A DNA stretch of 64,000 nt, from NCBI RefSeq assembly GCF_018139485.1, contig NZ_JAGSNF010000004.1, positions 186,001 to 250,000 of the forward strand, read 5' to 3'. Position numbers and translations under genes: made by a program. Positions 42,846 to 51,179 of the stretch are shown here, piece after piece. The notes below the pieces were generated by a model. It searched no databases and was not told the DNA's origin. It saw only the letters and a list, made by a program, of their open reading frames with translations. This DNA is from Phycicoccus avicenniae (GTDB lineage: Bacteria; Actinomycetota; Actinomycetes; Actinomycetales; Dermatophilaceae). Every line of letters starts with the position of its first letter. The first letter of the stretch is position 1.

Positions 42846-42875
42846 CCGTTCAGACCGAAGGAGGCGGGGTAACGC

Positions 42876-43163
42876 ATGCGTGAGTACGAACTCATGGTCA
42901 TCCTCGACCCGGAGCTCGACGACCGGACCGTCCAGCCCCAGCTGGAGAAGTTCCTCAAGGTCGTCACGACCGACGGTGGCTCCGTCGACACGATCGACGT
43001 CTGGGGCCGGCGCCGCCTGGCCTACGAGATCAAGAAGAAGGCCGAGGGCATCTACGCCGTCGTCAACTTCACCTCGGAGCCGGCCACGGCCAAAGAGCTG
43101 GACCGCCAGCTCGGCCTCAACGAGCAGGTCATGCGGACCAAGCTCCTGCGCCCCGGCGCCTGA
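42876..43163 (+). CDS. rpsF: 30S ribosomal protein S6
   Basis: 95 residues; ATG with a near-perfect AAGGAGG upstream. [19 protein letters not shown] and [20 protein letters not shown] are diagnostic of bS6. It binds 16S rRNA in the 30S platform together with S18, which is encoded two genes downstream in the standard rpsF-ssb-rpsR-rplI operon. Confidence 0.98.
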   Translation: MREYELMVILDPELDDRTVQPQLEKFLKVVTTDGGSVDTIDVWGRRRLAYEIKKKAEGIYAVVNFTSEPATAKELDRQLGLNEQVMRTKLLRPGA

Positions 43164-43210
43164 GCCTTCCGTCACCAGCCCACCGAGAAGACCCACGAAG
43201 GGGACCCGTC

Positions 43211-43774
43211 ATGGCAGGCGACACCATCATCACGATCGTCGGCAACCTCACCGCCGACCCCGAGCTGCGCTTCACCCCGTCCGGGGCGGCCGTCGCGAAC
43301 TTCACCGTCGCGTCGACCCCGCGCCAGTTCGACCGCCAGAACAACGAGTGGAAGGACGGCGAGACGCTGTTCATGCGCTGCTCCATCTGGCGCGACGCGG
43401 CGGAGAACGTCGCCGAGTCCCTCCACCGGGGCACCCGGGTCGTCGTGACGGGCCGGCTGAAGTCGCGCTCGTTCGAGACCAAGGAGGGCGAGAAGCGCAC
43501 CGTCATGGAGCTCGAGGTCGACGAGGTCGGCCCGTCCCTGCGGTACGCCTCGGCCAAGGTCACCAAGGCCGAGCGCGGCGGTGGCGGCGGCTTCGGCGGT
43601 GGTGGTGGCGGCGGCTTCCAGCAGAACGACCCGTGGGCCACCGGCGGCCAGCCCCAGCAGGGCGGCGGCCAGGGCGGCTACGGCGGTGGCCAGCAGCCCC
43701 CGCAGCAGCCGCAGGGTGGTCAGCAGGGCGGCGGCTGGGGCCAGGCGCCGAACTACGACGAGCCCCCCTTCTGA
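43211..43774 (+). CDS. ssb: single-stranded DNA-binding protein
   Basis: 187 residues; ATG with GAAGGGG upstream. OB-fold domain at residues 1-115 ([28 protein letters not shown] split over the first 30 residues, [34 protein letters not shown]). A Gly/Gln-rich linker leads to the acidic C-terminal tip YDEPPF, which recruits replication and repair proteins. Tetrameric ssDNA protector; located between rpsF and rpsR as in most actinobacteria. Confidence 0.97.
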   Translation: MAGDTIITIVGNLTADPELRFTPSGAAVANFTVASTPRQFDRQNNEWKDGETLFMRCSIWRDAAENVAESLHRGTRVVVTGRLKSRSFETKEGEKRTVMELEVDEVGPSLRYASAKVTKAERGGGGGFGGGGGGGFQQNDPWATGGQPQQGGGQGGYGGGQQPPQQPQGGQQGGGWGQAPNYDEPPF

Positions 43775-43875
43775 CCGTCGGCCGCACGGCCTGACGGCAC
43801 ACCACACGACAGACCCCATCCCTGGGAGACCAGGGCTCATCCGCCGGGAGCCCCCGGCAGAAGGAGAGCACCACG

Positions 43876-44112
43876 ATGGCCAAGCCCGCCATTCGCAAGC
43901 CGAAGAAGAAGGCCAACCCGCTCAAGGCGGCGAAGGTCGAGAACATCGACTACAAGGACGTCGCGCTGCTGCGCAAGTTCATCTCCGACCGCGGCAAGAT
44001 CCGCGCGCGTCGGGTGACCGGCGTCTCGGTCCAGGAGCAGCGCCTCATCGCCAACGCGGTCAAGAACGCCCGCGAGATGGCGCTCCTGCCCTACTCGAGC
44101 TCGTCCCGCTGA
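43876..44112 (+). CDS. rpsR: 30S ribosomal protein S18, zinc-free form
   Basis: 78 residues; ATG with AGAAGGAGAG upstream. [19 protein letters not shown] and [19 protein letters not shown] identify bS18. The N-terminal CxxC zinc cysteines seen in the C+ form are missing ([17 protein letters not shown]), so this is the C- form, usable under zinc limitation. It pairs with S6 in the 30S subunit. Confidence 0.97.
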   Translation: MAKPAIRKPKKKANPLKAAKVENIDYKDVALLRKFISDRGKIRARRVTGVSVQEQRLIANAVKNAREMALLPYSSSSR

Positions 44113-44129
44113 GCGAAGGAGCCAGAACG

Positions 44130-44576
44130 ATGAAGGTCATCCTCACCCACGAGGTCTCGGGTCTCGGCACCGCCGGTGACGTCGTCGACGTCAAGGACGG
44201 CTACGCCCGTAACTTCCTCTTCAAGCGCAGCCTCGCCACGCCGTGGACCAAGGGCGGCCAGAAGCAGGTCGACGCGATCGCCAAGGCCCGCGCCAGCCGC
44301 GCCGTGAAGTCCCTCGAGGAGGCGCAGTCCATCAAGGGCAACCTCGAGGCCGACGCCGTGCCCGTCACCGCCCACGCCGGGAGCAGCGGCCGCCTCTTCG
44401 GCGCCGTCTCGACCGCCGACATCGCGGCGGCCGTCAAGGAGAACGGCGGCCCCGACCTGGACCGTCGCACGATCGAGGTCCCGACCCCGATCCGCCAGGT
44501 CGGCACGCACACCGCCTTCGTCCGCCTCCACCCGGAGGTCCGGGCGACGGTCGCGCTGGACGTCGTCGCCGGCTGA
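44130..44576 (+). CDS. rplI: 50S ribosomal protein L9
   Basis: 148 residues; ATG with GAAGGAG upstream, 17 nt after rps[31 protein letters not shown] is spread over the N-terminal rRNA-binding domain (quoted in parts: [15 protein letters not shown]), followed by the long connecting helix and the C-terminal domain ([19 protein letters not shown]). End of the S6 operon, followed by a strong terminator. Confidence 0.97.
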   Translation: MKVILTHEVSGLGTAGDVVDVKDGYARNFLFKRSLATPWTKGGQKQVDAIAKARASRAVKSLEEAQSIKGNLEADAVPVTAHAGSSGRLFGAVSTADIAAAVKENGGPDLDRRTIEVPTPIRQVGTHTAFVRLHPEVRATVALDVVAG

Positions 44577-44594
44577 CGGACGACACGTCCTCGA

Positions 44595-44629
44595 CGAGGG
44601 CCCCGGACCGGCACGGTCCGGGGCCCTCG
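44595..44629 (+). terminator. terminator of the rpsF-ssb-rpsR-rplI operon
   Basis: A 15-bp perfect stem CGAGGGCCCCGGACC / GGTCCGGGGCCCTCG with a 5-nt loop, 18 nt after rplI. No T tract. Confidence 0.82.
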
Positions 44630-44758
44630 TGCGTCGCCGGATGTCGAGGGATTGTCGAAAGTCGTGACCTTCCCGTGACCTTGCTGCAAAAACCCTGTGC
44701 GACAGCGTGTCCCGGTTGCGCGAGTGCTCTTCGGGGATCCGGGGGTGGTGGGGGCGGC

Positions 44759-44788
44759 TGGTCAGGCGGTCACCCGCTGACCTACCGT
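44759..44788 (+). promoter_or_regulatory. possible promoter of the BCCT transporter gene
   Basis: TGGTCA (44759-44764) and TACCGT (44783-44788) are 18 nt apart and about 50 nt before the GTG at 44837. An imperfect dyad GGTCAGGCGG / CCCGCTGACC covers the spacer and could bind a regulator. The 207 nt before the start otherwise hold only the rplI terminator hairpin's downstream flank. Confidence 0.4.
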
Positions 44789-44836
44789 GGGCGGTTGACC
44801 GAGTGCTGTCTTCCGACCTCGTGAGGAGAACGACCC

Positions 44837-46612
44837 GTGTCCGTCACAGACCGACCCGACGCGCGATCCGCGGAGCCCGATCCGCCGACGCCGCCCACCT
44901 CGGGTGACAAGATGATCACCGCGCCCAGGGTCTTCTGGCCCGCGCTCGGCATCCTCGTCGCCTTCGTCGCCTTCGCCCTGATCTTCCCCACCGCGATGGG
45001 CGACACCTTCTCCGCCATCAGCGACGCCGTCGTCGGTGACCTCGGCTGGTACTACATCCTCATCGTCAGCGGCTTCATCGCCTTCTCGATCTGGGTGGCC
45101 GTCGCCCCCATGGGCCGCGTCGTCCTCGGCAAGGACAACGAGAAGCCGGAGTTCGGCCTCGTCCCGTGGTTCGCCATGCTCTTCGCCGCCGGCATGGGCA
45201 TCGGCCTCGTCTTCTGGGGGGTCGCCGAGCCGCTGAGCCACTTCGCCTCGCCCCCGCCCGGGACCGGTGAGAGCGCCGCCGAGCGCGCCCGCGCCGCGAC
45301 GGACGTCACCTACCTCCACTGGGGCCTGCACGCCTGGGGCATCTACGTCGTCGTCGGTCTCGCGATGGCCTACGCGATCCACCGCAAGGGCCGCCCGGTC
45401 TCCATCCGCTGGGCCCTCGAGCCGCTCCTCGGCGACCGCGTCAAGGGCGTCCTCGGCGACGTCATCGACGTCATCGCCGTCGTCGGCACCCTCTTCGGTG
45501 TCGCGACCTCCCTCGGCTTCGGCGTCTCCCAGGTCGCCGCGGGTCTGGACTTCATGGGCGTCGTCGACGGCGCCGGGACGGGCCTGCTCGTCGCGCTCGT
45601 CATCGGCATCACCGCGATCGCGACGATCTCGGTCGTCACCGGTCTCGACAAGGGGATCAAGATCCTCTCGAACGTCAACATGGGGCTCGCCGGAGGGCTG
45701 CTGCTCTTCGTCCTGCTCCTCGGCCCGACGGTCTTCCTCCTCGGTGACTTCGTGTCCTCCGTCGGCAGCTACGTGTCGAACTTCTTCCGCCTGTCGTTCC
45801 AGACCCTCGCCTTCGAGGGCGAGGACGGCACCTCCTGGGTGTCCGGCTGGACGACGTTCTACTGGGGCTGGTGGATGAGCTGGGCGCCCTTCGTCGGCGT
45901 CTTCATCGCCCGCATCTCCCGCGGCCGGACGGTCCGCGAGTTCGTCGCCGGCGTGCTCCTCGTCCCGACGGTCGTCACCTTCCTGTGGTTCGCCGTGATG
46001 GGCGGGTCCGGCATCCACCGCGAGATCTTCGGCGAAGGCGGCATCATCGCCGAGGACGGCACCGTGTCGACCGACGCCGCGCTCTTCCAGCTGCTCGACG
46101 GCCTGCCGCTGTCCGGTCTGCTGAGCGTCGTCGCGCTCGTGCTCATCGTCGTCTTCTTCGTCACGAGCTCGGACTCCGGCTCGTTCGTCGTCGACATGCT
46201 CTCCAGCGGTGGCGACCCGCACCCGCCGGTGTGGAGCCGGGTCATGTGGGCCGTCCTCGAGGGTGCCGTCGCGATCGCCCTGCTCCTCGCGGGCGGTGGC
46301 GGGCTCGACGCCCTCCAGACGGCGGCGATCCTGCTGGCCCTGCCGTTCTCGTTCGTCATCATCGGCATGGTCGTCGCCACGACGAGGGCGCTGCTGCGCG
46401 AGAACGGACGGATGGACCGCGCCGAGCGCGGCCTGCTCGCCGACGAGATCGCCGGGCAGATCGCCCGTCGCTCGGACTTCCGCGACGCGGTGCAGACGCC
46501 GCCGGACGAGAAGGTCCCGGAGAGCGCTCTCGACCGGGCCGGCCACGACCGCCGGACCCCGGAGGGTGCGGCGCCGCCCGCCGCCACCCGGGACGCTCCC
46601 GAGAAGCCGTGA
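44837..46612 (+). CDS. BCCT family betaine/choline/carnitine transporter
   Basis: 591 residues; GTG 44837 with GAGGAG upstream. About 12 helices in the BCCT pattern. Diagnostic segments include GMGIGLVFWGVAEPLSHF (helix 3 glycine stretch and substrate region) and WWMSWAPFVGVFIARISRGR in helix 8 with the conserved tryptophans, plus FFVTSSDSGSFVVDMLSSGG. The N- and C-terminal tails are charged and cytoplasmic; in BetP such tails sense osmotic stress. It takes up betaine-type osmolytes with Na+ or H+. The monocistronic unit is ended by an 18-bp hairpin. Confidence 0.95.
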   Translation: MSVTDRPDARSAEPDPPTPPTSGDKMITAPRVFWPALGILVAFVAFALIFPTAMGDTFSAISDAVVGDLGWYYILIVSGFIAFSIWVAVAPMGRVVLGKDNEKPEFGLVPWFAMLFAAGMGIGLVFWGVAEPLSHFASPPPGTGESAAERARAATDVTYLHWGLHAWGIYVVVGLAMAYAIHRKGRPVSIRWALEPLLGDRVKGVLGDVIDVIAVVGTLFGVATSLGFGVSQVAAGLDFMGVVDGAGTGLLVALVIGITAIATISVVTGLDKGIKILSNVNMGLAGGLLLFVLLLGPTVFLLGDFVSSVGSYVSNFFRLSFQTLAFEGEDGTSWVSGWTTFYWGWWMSWAPFVGVFIARISRGRTVREFVAGVLLVPTVVTFLWFAVMGGSGIHREIFGEGGIIAEDGTVSTDAALFQLLDGLPLSGLLSVVALVLIVVFFVTSSDSGSFVVDMLSSGGDPHPPVWSRVMWAVLEGAVAIALLLAGGGGLDALQTAAILLALPFSFVIIGMVVATTRALLRENGRMDRAERGLLADEIAGQIARRSDFRDAVQTPPDEKVPESALDRAGHDRRTPEGAAPPAATRDAPEKP

Positions 46613-46626
46613 CCTGACGGTCGCCC

Positions 46627-46666
46627 CACGTGGCCCCGCCGACGTCCTCGTCGGCGGGGCCACGTG
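46627..46666 (+). terminator. terminator of the BCCT gene
   Basis: An 18-bp perfect stem (46627-46644 with 46649-46666, arms CACGTGGCCC...GGGCCACGTG) with the tetraloop TCCT, 14 nt after the stop. No T tract. Confidence 0.85.
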
Positions 46667-46726
46667 CATGTCCGGGTGGGCCCGGCGGGTGGGCCGGCTG
46701 TCGGGGGCGCCACCTATCGTGGCGGC

Positions 46727-48124
46727 ATGGCTCGGACGGCGACACGCAGCAGCTCCCGCGGTGCGGCGACGTTCCGCTGCACCGAGTGCGGCTGGCAGAC
46801 CGCCAAATGGGTGGGCCGGTGCGGTGAGTGCCAGGCGTGGGGCAGCGTCGCCGAGGTGGGCACGGTCACCGCGCGGACGGCGGCCGCCCCGGTCACCCGG
46901 CCCGCGGTCCCCATCGCCGAGGTCGACGCCAGCCACGCGACGGCCCGGCCCACCGAGGTCGCCGAGTTCGACCGGGTGCTCGGCGGCGGGCTCGTCCCCG
47001 GGGCGGTCGTCCTCGTCGCGGGCGAGCCGGGCATCGGGAAGTCCACGCTCCTCCTCGACGTCGCCGGCCGCGCCGCCCGGTCGGGGGTCGCCGGCGAGCG
47101 ACGTGTCCTCTACGTGAGCGGCGAGGAGTCCGCGGCCCAGGTCCGGGCCCGGGCCGAGCGCATCGAGGCGATGGCCCGCACCCTCTACCTCGCGAGCGAG
47201 ACCGACCTCGCGACGCTCCTCGGCCAGGTCGAGCAGGTCGACCCCGAGCTGCTCGTCGTCGACTCCGTCCAGACCGTCTCCAGCGCAGAGGTCGAGGGCG
47301 CCGCCGGCAACGTGGCACAGGTCCGCGAGGTCGCGGCGTCGCTCATCGCGCTCGCCAAGGCTCGGGGCATCGCCGTGCTCCTCGTCGGTCACGTGACGAA
47401 GGACGGCTCCATCGCAGGACCACGCGTCCTCGAGCACCTCGTCGACGTCGTCGTCCAGTTCGAGGGCGACCGGCACTCCCGCCTCCGTCTCGTGCGGGCC
47501 GTGAAGAACCGCTACGGACCGACGGACGAGGTCGGTTGCTTCGACCTGTCCGACGTCGGGATCGTCGGGCTCGCCGACCCCAGCGGCCTGTTCCTCTCCG
47601 GCCGCACCGCCCAGGTGCCCGGCACCTGCGTCACCGTGACCCTCGAGGGGCGCCGGCCGCTCGTCACCGAGGTGCAGGCCCTCGTCACCCAGTCCTCGCT
47701 GTCCACCCCACGTCGGGCGACCAGCGGTCTCGACGCGGCGCGGGTCAGCATGGTCCTCGCCGTGCTCGACAAGCGGGCGTCGGCCCCGATCGGCGGCAGC
47801 GACGCCTACCTCTCGACGGTCGGCGGGGTCCGCCTCACCGAGCCGGCCGCCGACCTCGCCGTGACCCTCGCCCTCGCCGGGGCCATCACCGACCGACCGC
47901 TCCCGGACGGCACGGTCGCCTTCGGCGAGGTGGGCCTCGCCGGCGAGATCCGCCCCGTGACCGGGGCTCACCGCCGGCTCGCCGAGGCCGCGCGGCTGGG
48001 CTTCCGCCGCGCCGTCGTGCCCACCGGTGTGCTCGGTGCGGGGCCGGTCCCGGACGGCATCGACGTCCTCGAGGTCGGGACCGTCCGCGAGGCGGTGGGC
48101 CGCGCCCTGCACCCCGGCGGGTGA
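46727..48124 (+). CDS. radA: DNA repair protein RadA
   Basis: 465 residues; ATG 46727, with TATCGT ending 6 nt upstream: probably leaderless. An N-terminal C4 zinc finger (RCTECGWQTAKWVGRCGEC), RecA-like ATPase domain with Walker A GEPGIGKSTLL, the RadA-specific KNRYG motif (VKNRYGPTDEVG), and a C-terminal Lon-protease-like domain (AFGEVGLAGEIRPV). RadA promotes branch migration in recombination. Its neighbour disA is a classical partner: RadA is known to modulate DisA activity in Bacillus and mycobacteria. Confidence 0.97.
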   Translation: MARTATRSSSRGAATFRCTECGWQTAKWVGRCGECQAWGSVAEVGTVTARTAAAPVTRPAVPIAEVDASHATARPTEVAEFDRVLGGGLVPGAVVLVAGEPGIGKSTLLLDVAGRAARSGVAGERRVLYVSGEESAAQVRARAERIEAMARTLYLASETDLATLLGQVEQVDPELLVVDSVQTVSSAEVEGAAGNVAQVREVAASLIALAKARGIAVLLVGHVTKDGSIAGPRVLEHLVDVVVQFEGDRHSRLRLVRAVKNRYGPTDEVGCFDLSDVGIVGLADPSGLFLSGRTAQVPGTCVTVTLEGRRPLVTEVQALVTQSSLSTPRRATSGLDAARVSMVLAVLDKRASAPIGGSDAYLSTVGGVRLTEPAADLAVTLALAGAITDRPLPDGTVAFGEVGLAGEIRPVTGAHRRLAEAARLGFRRAVVPTGVLGAGPVPDGIDVLEVGTVREAVGRALHPGG

Positions 48125-48182
48125 GCGGGCCCTCGCGGCGCCGGCCGCCGGATCGAGACCACGTCGTGACCTCGGCGGCGGT

Positions 48183-48188
48183 TAGGAT
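48183..48188 (+). promoter_or_regulatory. -10 element of disA
   Basis: TAGGAT, a strong actinobacterial -10, 60 nt before the disA ATG; no clear -35. It implies that disA can be transcribed separately from radA. Confidence 0.55.
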
Positions 48189-48248
48189 GCGCGGGAGAAT
48201 GGCCTGGCGTTCCTCGCCGGCCGCGGGGCCGAGGAGCGGTGAAGGAGC

Positions 48249-49334
48249 ATGAGCGTGCCCGTCCAGTCCGACGACGAGCTGCTGCGCGCCACCCTGGCCG
48301 CGGTCGCCCCCGGGACCGAGCTGCGGGACGGTCTCGAGCGCATCCTCCGCGGCCGCACCGGCGCCCTCATCGTGCTCGGCCACGACAAGGTCATCGAGCA
48401 GATCGCGACGGGCGGCTTCCCCCTCGACATCGAGTTCTCCGCCACCCGGCTGCGTGAGCTCGCGAAGATGGACGGCGGGGTCGTCATCGACCGCGACGTC
48501 ACCCGCATCCTGCGCGCAGCGACCCAGATGCTCCCGGACGCCGGCATCGAGACGAGCGAGTCCGGCACCCGGCACCGCACCGCCGAGCGGGTCGCGAAGC
48601 AGTCCGGCTTCCCCGTCGTCTCGGTGAGCCAGTCGATGCGCATCATCCAGCTGTACGTCGCCGGCCGACGCGTCGTCCTCGAGGACTCCAGCGCGATCCT
48701 GTCCCGGGCGAACCAGGCCCTCCAGACCCTCGAGCGGTACAAGGCCCGGCTCGACGAGGTGACCGGCACGCTGTCGGCGCTCGAGATCGAGGACCTCGTC
48801 ACCGTCCGGGACGTCGCGAACGTCCTGCAGCGGCTGGAGATGGTCCGGCGGATCAAGGACGAGATCGCGGAGTACGTCGTCCAGCTGGGCACGGACGGCC
48901 GTCTGCTGAGCCTCCAGCTCGAGGAGCTGACCGGCGGTCTGTCCGACGACCTCGGTCTCGTCATCCGCGACTACCTGCCCGAGGCCAAGGCCGGGTACGC
49001 CCACGCCGAGGCCGTCGCCAACCTCGTCGCCATGGACAACACCGAGCTCCTCGACCCGGCGGCGGGCGCGAAGGCGATGGGCTTCACTGTCGTCGGCGAC
49101 GCCCTCGACTCCTCGGTCAGCCCGCTCGGGCACCGCCTCCTGTCGAAGGTGCCGCGCCTCCCCGGCGCCATCGCCGGTCGGCTCGTCGAGCACTTCGGCT
49201 CGCTGCAGAAGCTCCTCGCCGCCAACGTCGACGACCTGATGACCGTCGACGGGGTCGGTGAGGGCCGGGCGAGGCTCGTGCGTGAGGGCCTCTCGCGGCT
49301 CGCCGAGACGAGCATCCTCGAGCGCTACGTCTGA
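48249..49334 (+). CDS. disA: DNA integrity scanning diadenylate cyclase DisA
   Basis: 361 residues; ATG 48249 with GAAGGAGC upstream. It makes c-di-AMP from two ATP and scans DNA for branched structures. N-terminal DAC domain has the RHR motif (SGTRHRTAERV) and the DGA-box position, which reads MDGGVVID: the catalytic Asp is kept, Ala is Gly. A central helical domain (residues 150-285) and a C-terminal helix-hairpin-helix DNA-binding domain (LLAANVDDLMTVDGVGEGRA) follow. The radA-disA pair is typical. mutY starts 1 nt after its stop. Confidence 0.96.
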   Translation: MSVPVQSDDELLRATLAAVAPGTELRDGLERILRGRTGALIVLGHDKVIEQIATGGFPLDIEFSATRLRELAKMDGGVVIDRDVTRILRAATQMLPDAGIETSESGTRHRTAERVAKQSGFPVVSVSQSMRIIQLYVAGRRVVLEDSSAILSRANQALQTLERYKARLDEVTGTLSALEIEDLVTVRDVANVLQRLEMVRRIKDEIAEYVVQLGTDGRLLSLQLEELTGGLSDDLGLVIRDYLPEAKAGYAHAEAVANLVAMDNTELLDPAAGAKAMGFTVVGDALDSSVSPLGHRLLSKVPRLPGAIAGRLVEHFGSLQKLLAANVDDLMTVDGVGEGRARLVREGLSRLAETSILERYV

Positions 49335-49335
49335 C

Positions 49336-50250
49336 GTGGCGGGCCTTCCCACCGCGCCGGCCGACCTCCACGAGCGGGTCCTCGACTGGTTCGCCGTCAA
49401 CGCACGGCCCCTCCCGTGGCGGGACCCGGCCTGCACGCCGTGGGGGGTCCTCGTCTCCGAGGTGATGTCCCAGCAGACCCCGGTCGCCCGGGTCGAGCCG
49501 GTGTGGCGGACGTGGCTGGAGCGCTGGCCGACGCCCGCGGACCTCGCCGCCGAGTCGCCGGGCGAGGTCGTGCGGGCGTGGGGCCGGCTCGGCTACCCGC
49601 GCCGGGCGCTGCGCCTGCGCGACGCGGCGGTCGCCGTCGTCGAGCGGCACGCCGGCGAGGTCCCGGCCGACGAGGAGAGCCTGCGCGCGCTGCCGGGGGT
49701 CGGGGCGTACACGGCGGCGGCGGTCGCCGCGTTCGCGTTCGGCCGGCGCAGCGTCGTCGTCGACACCAACGTGCGCCGGGTGCTCGCGCGGGCGGTCGAG
49801 GGGCGGGCGCTGCCGTCGCCCGCCCTCACCGCGGCCGAGAGCCGGCTCGCCGCGACGCTCGTGCCCGAGGACCCGGAGCGGGCCGCCCTGTGGAACGTCG
49901 CCGTGATGGAGCTCGGAGCCCTCGTCTGCCGTGCCCGTGGGCCGGAGTGCGACCGCTGCCCCCTGCTCGACCGGTGCGCCTGGGTCGCCGCCGGCAGCCC
50001 TCCGGACGACGGGCCCGCGCGTCGAGGCCAGGCGTGGCACGGCACCGACCGGCAGGTGCGCGGCGCGCTGGTGCAGGCCCTGCGTGAGCAGGCCGACCCC
50101 GTGCCGCGCCCCGAGCTCGAACGGACGGTGACCTCCCGGCTCGGGATCGTCGGGGCCCCGGCGGTCGAGCAGGTCGACCGGTGTCTCGCCTCCCTCGTCG
50201 AGGACGGCCTCGTCGAGCCGGTCGAGGACGCCTTCCGCCTCCCCGCCTGA
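49336..50250 (+). CDS. mutY: A/G-specific adenine DNA glycosylase MutY
   Basis: 304 residues; GTG 49336 immediately after disA. HhH-GPD glycosylase: catalytic Glu in SEVMSQQTPVARV, HhH LPGVGAYTAAAV and the Asp in VVVDTNVRRV. The [4Fe-4S] ligands are spaced C-x6-C-x2-C-x5-C (CRARGPECDRCPLLDRC). It removes adenine opposite 8-oxoguanine. The C-terminal region after the cluster (about 90 residues) is shorter than the Nudix-like 8-oxoG recognition domain of E. coli MutY, as in many actinobacterial homologues. Confidence 0.94.
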   Translation: MAGLPTAPADLHERVLDWFAVNARPLPWRDPACTPWGVLVSEVMSQQTPVARVEPVWRTWLERWPTPADLAAESPGEVVRAWGRLGYPRRALRLRDAAVAVVERHAGEVPADEESLRALPGVGAYTAAAVAAFAFGRRSVVVDTNVRRVLARAVEGRALPSPALTAAESRLAATLVPEDPERAALWNVAVMELGALVCRARGPECDRCPLLDRCAWVAAGSPPDDGPARRGQAWHGTDRQVRGALVQALREQADPVPRPELERTVTSRLGIVGAPAVEQVDRCLASLVEDGLVEPVEDAFRLPA

Positions 50251-50296
50251 CCGCCGCCCGCCGCCGGTCTCGACCATCCCGACCCGCGCGGAGTGG

Positions 50297-50360
50297 CGTC
50301 GAGATCGGGCAACACGCACAGGACGCGGCCCAGTTCCCTGCGTCTTGCCCTATCTCGACG
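50297..50360. repeat. long palindromic element in the mutY-MOSC gap
   Basis: Arms of 22 nt at 50297-50318 and 50339-50360 pair with two mismatches (arms begin CGTCGAGAT and end ATCTCGACG) around a 20-nt loop. It sits in a 203-nt gap. Unlike the terminators here it has a large loop and internal mismatches and no T tract. It may be a mobile or repeated extragenic palindrome; another copy is not visible in this window, although the units at 4176-4280 share the TCGAG-type arm ends. Confidence 0.6.
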
Positions 50361-50453
50361 GAGCGGTGGCGGGTGTCCGGACTCCGCACGGGCAGCACCG
50401 GGGTCCGTGGAACGTCGTGGCGTCTCCGGCCCGTCGCCCGGGACAATGACGGC

Positions 50454-51035
50454 ATGACCGACACCGTGACCCACCGCACCGCCGAGGAGCTGGAGGCGTT
50501 CCTCCCGCAGCTGCACGCGGCCCCGCAGGACCGCGGCACCCTGGACCTCGTGGTCCGCCGCCCGCGGGTCGGCGAGCGGGAGGTGCTCGACGAGGGCGAG
50601 CTCGACCTCGAGCTGGGGCTCGTCGGCGACTCGTGGAAGGACCGGCCGAGCAGCCGCAGCGCCGACGGCGGACCCCACCCCGACATGCAGCTCAACGTCA
50701 TGAGCACACGGATGATCGGCTTCCTCGCCGGCGACGCGGACCGCGTCCCCCTCGCGGGCGACCAGCTCTACCTCGACCTCGACCTCTCGCACGACAACCT
50801 CCCGGCGGGCAGCCGGCTCGTCATCGGCGACCCACGGGCGCGCGGCGCGGTCGTCGAGGTGACCGACCAGCCGCACACCGGGTGCGCGAAGTTCGTCGAG
50901 CGGTTCGGCGCCGAGGGGATGCGCTTCGTCAACGGCAGGGTCGGCCGACCGATGCGGCTGCGCGGCCTCAACGCGAAGGTCGTGGTCCCGGGGCGGGTGC
51001 GCCCGGGAGACCTCGTCGTCGTCGAGCGCCCCTGA
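50454..51035 (+). CDS. MOSC domain protein
   Basis: 193 residues; ATG 50454, with GACAAT ending 6 nt upstream, so probably leaderless. The MOSC fold is indicated by DGGPHPDMQLNVMS, GDQLYLDLDLSHDNLPAG and the conserved Cys segment TDQPHTGCAKFVERFG, where the Cys could hold a sulfur or molybdenum-cofactor ligand. N-terminal 60 residues include PRVGEREVLDEGEL, a YiiM-like start. The cofactor or substrate is not known. No molybdenum genes are nearby. Confidence 0.88.
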   Translation: MTDTVTHRTAEELEAFLPQLHAAPQDRGTLDLVVRRPRVGEREVLDEGELDLELGLVGDSWKDRPSSRSADGGPHPDMQLNVMSTRMIGFLAGDADRVPLAGDQLYLDLDLSHDNLPAGSRLVIGDPRARGAVVEVTDQPHTGCAKFVERFGAEGMRFVNGRVGRPMRLRGLNAKVVVPGRVRPGDLVVVERP

Positions 51036-51125
51036 CCGGGGACCCGCGCCGGCGGTGCGGTCCCCGCACGGGGCCCTGAGGCCGCACCCGGCTGCGCAGG
51101 CCCGTGGCCGGCCCGCACACGACGA

Positions 51126-51153
51126 CGGCCCGCCCCCGGGTGGGGACGGGCCG
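51126..51153. terminator. hairpin between convergent MOSC and LVIVD genes
   Basis: CGGCCCGCCCC pairs with GGGGACGGGCCG apart from one bulge. It lies in the 144-nt gap between two convergent genes and can terminate both. No T tract. Confidence 0.65.
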
Positions 51154-51179
51154 CCGTACGACGTCGGTCGCGGTCGCGG

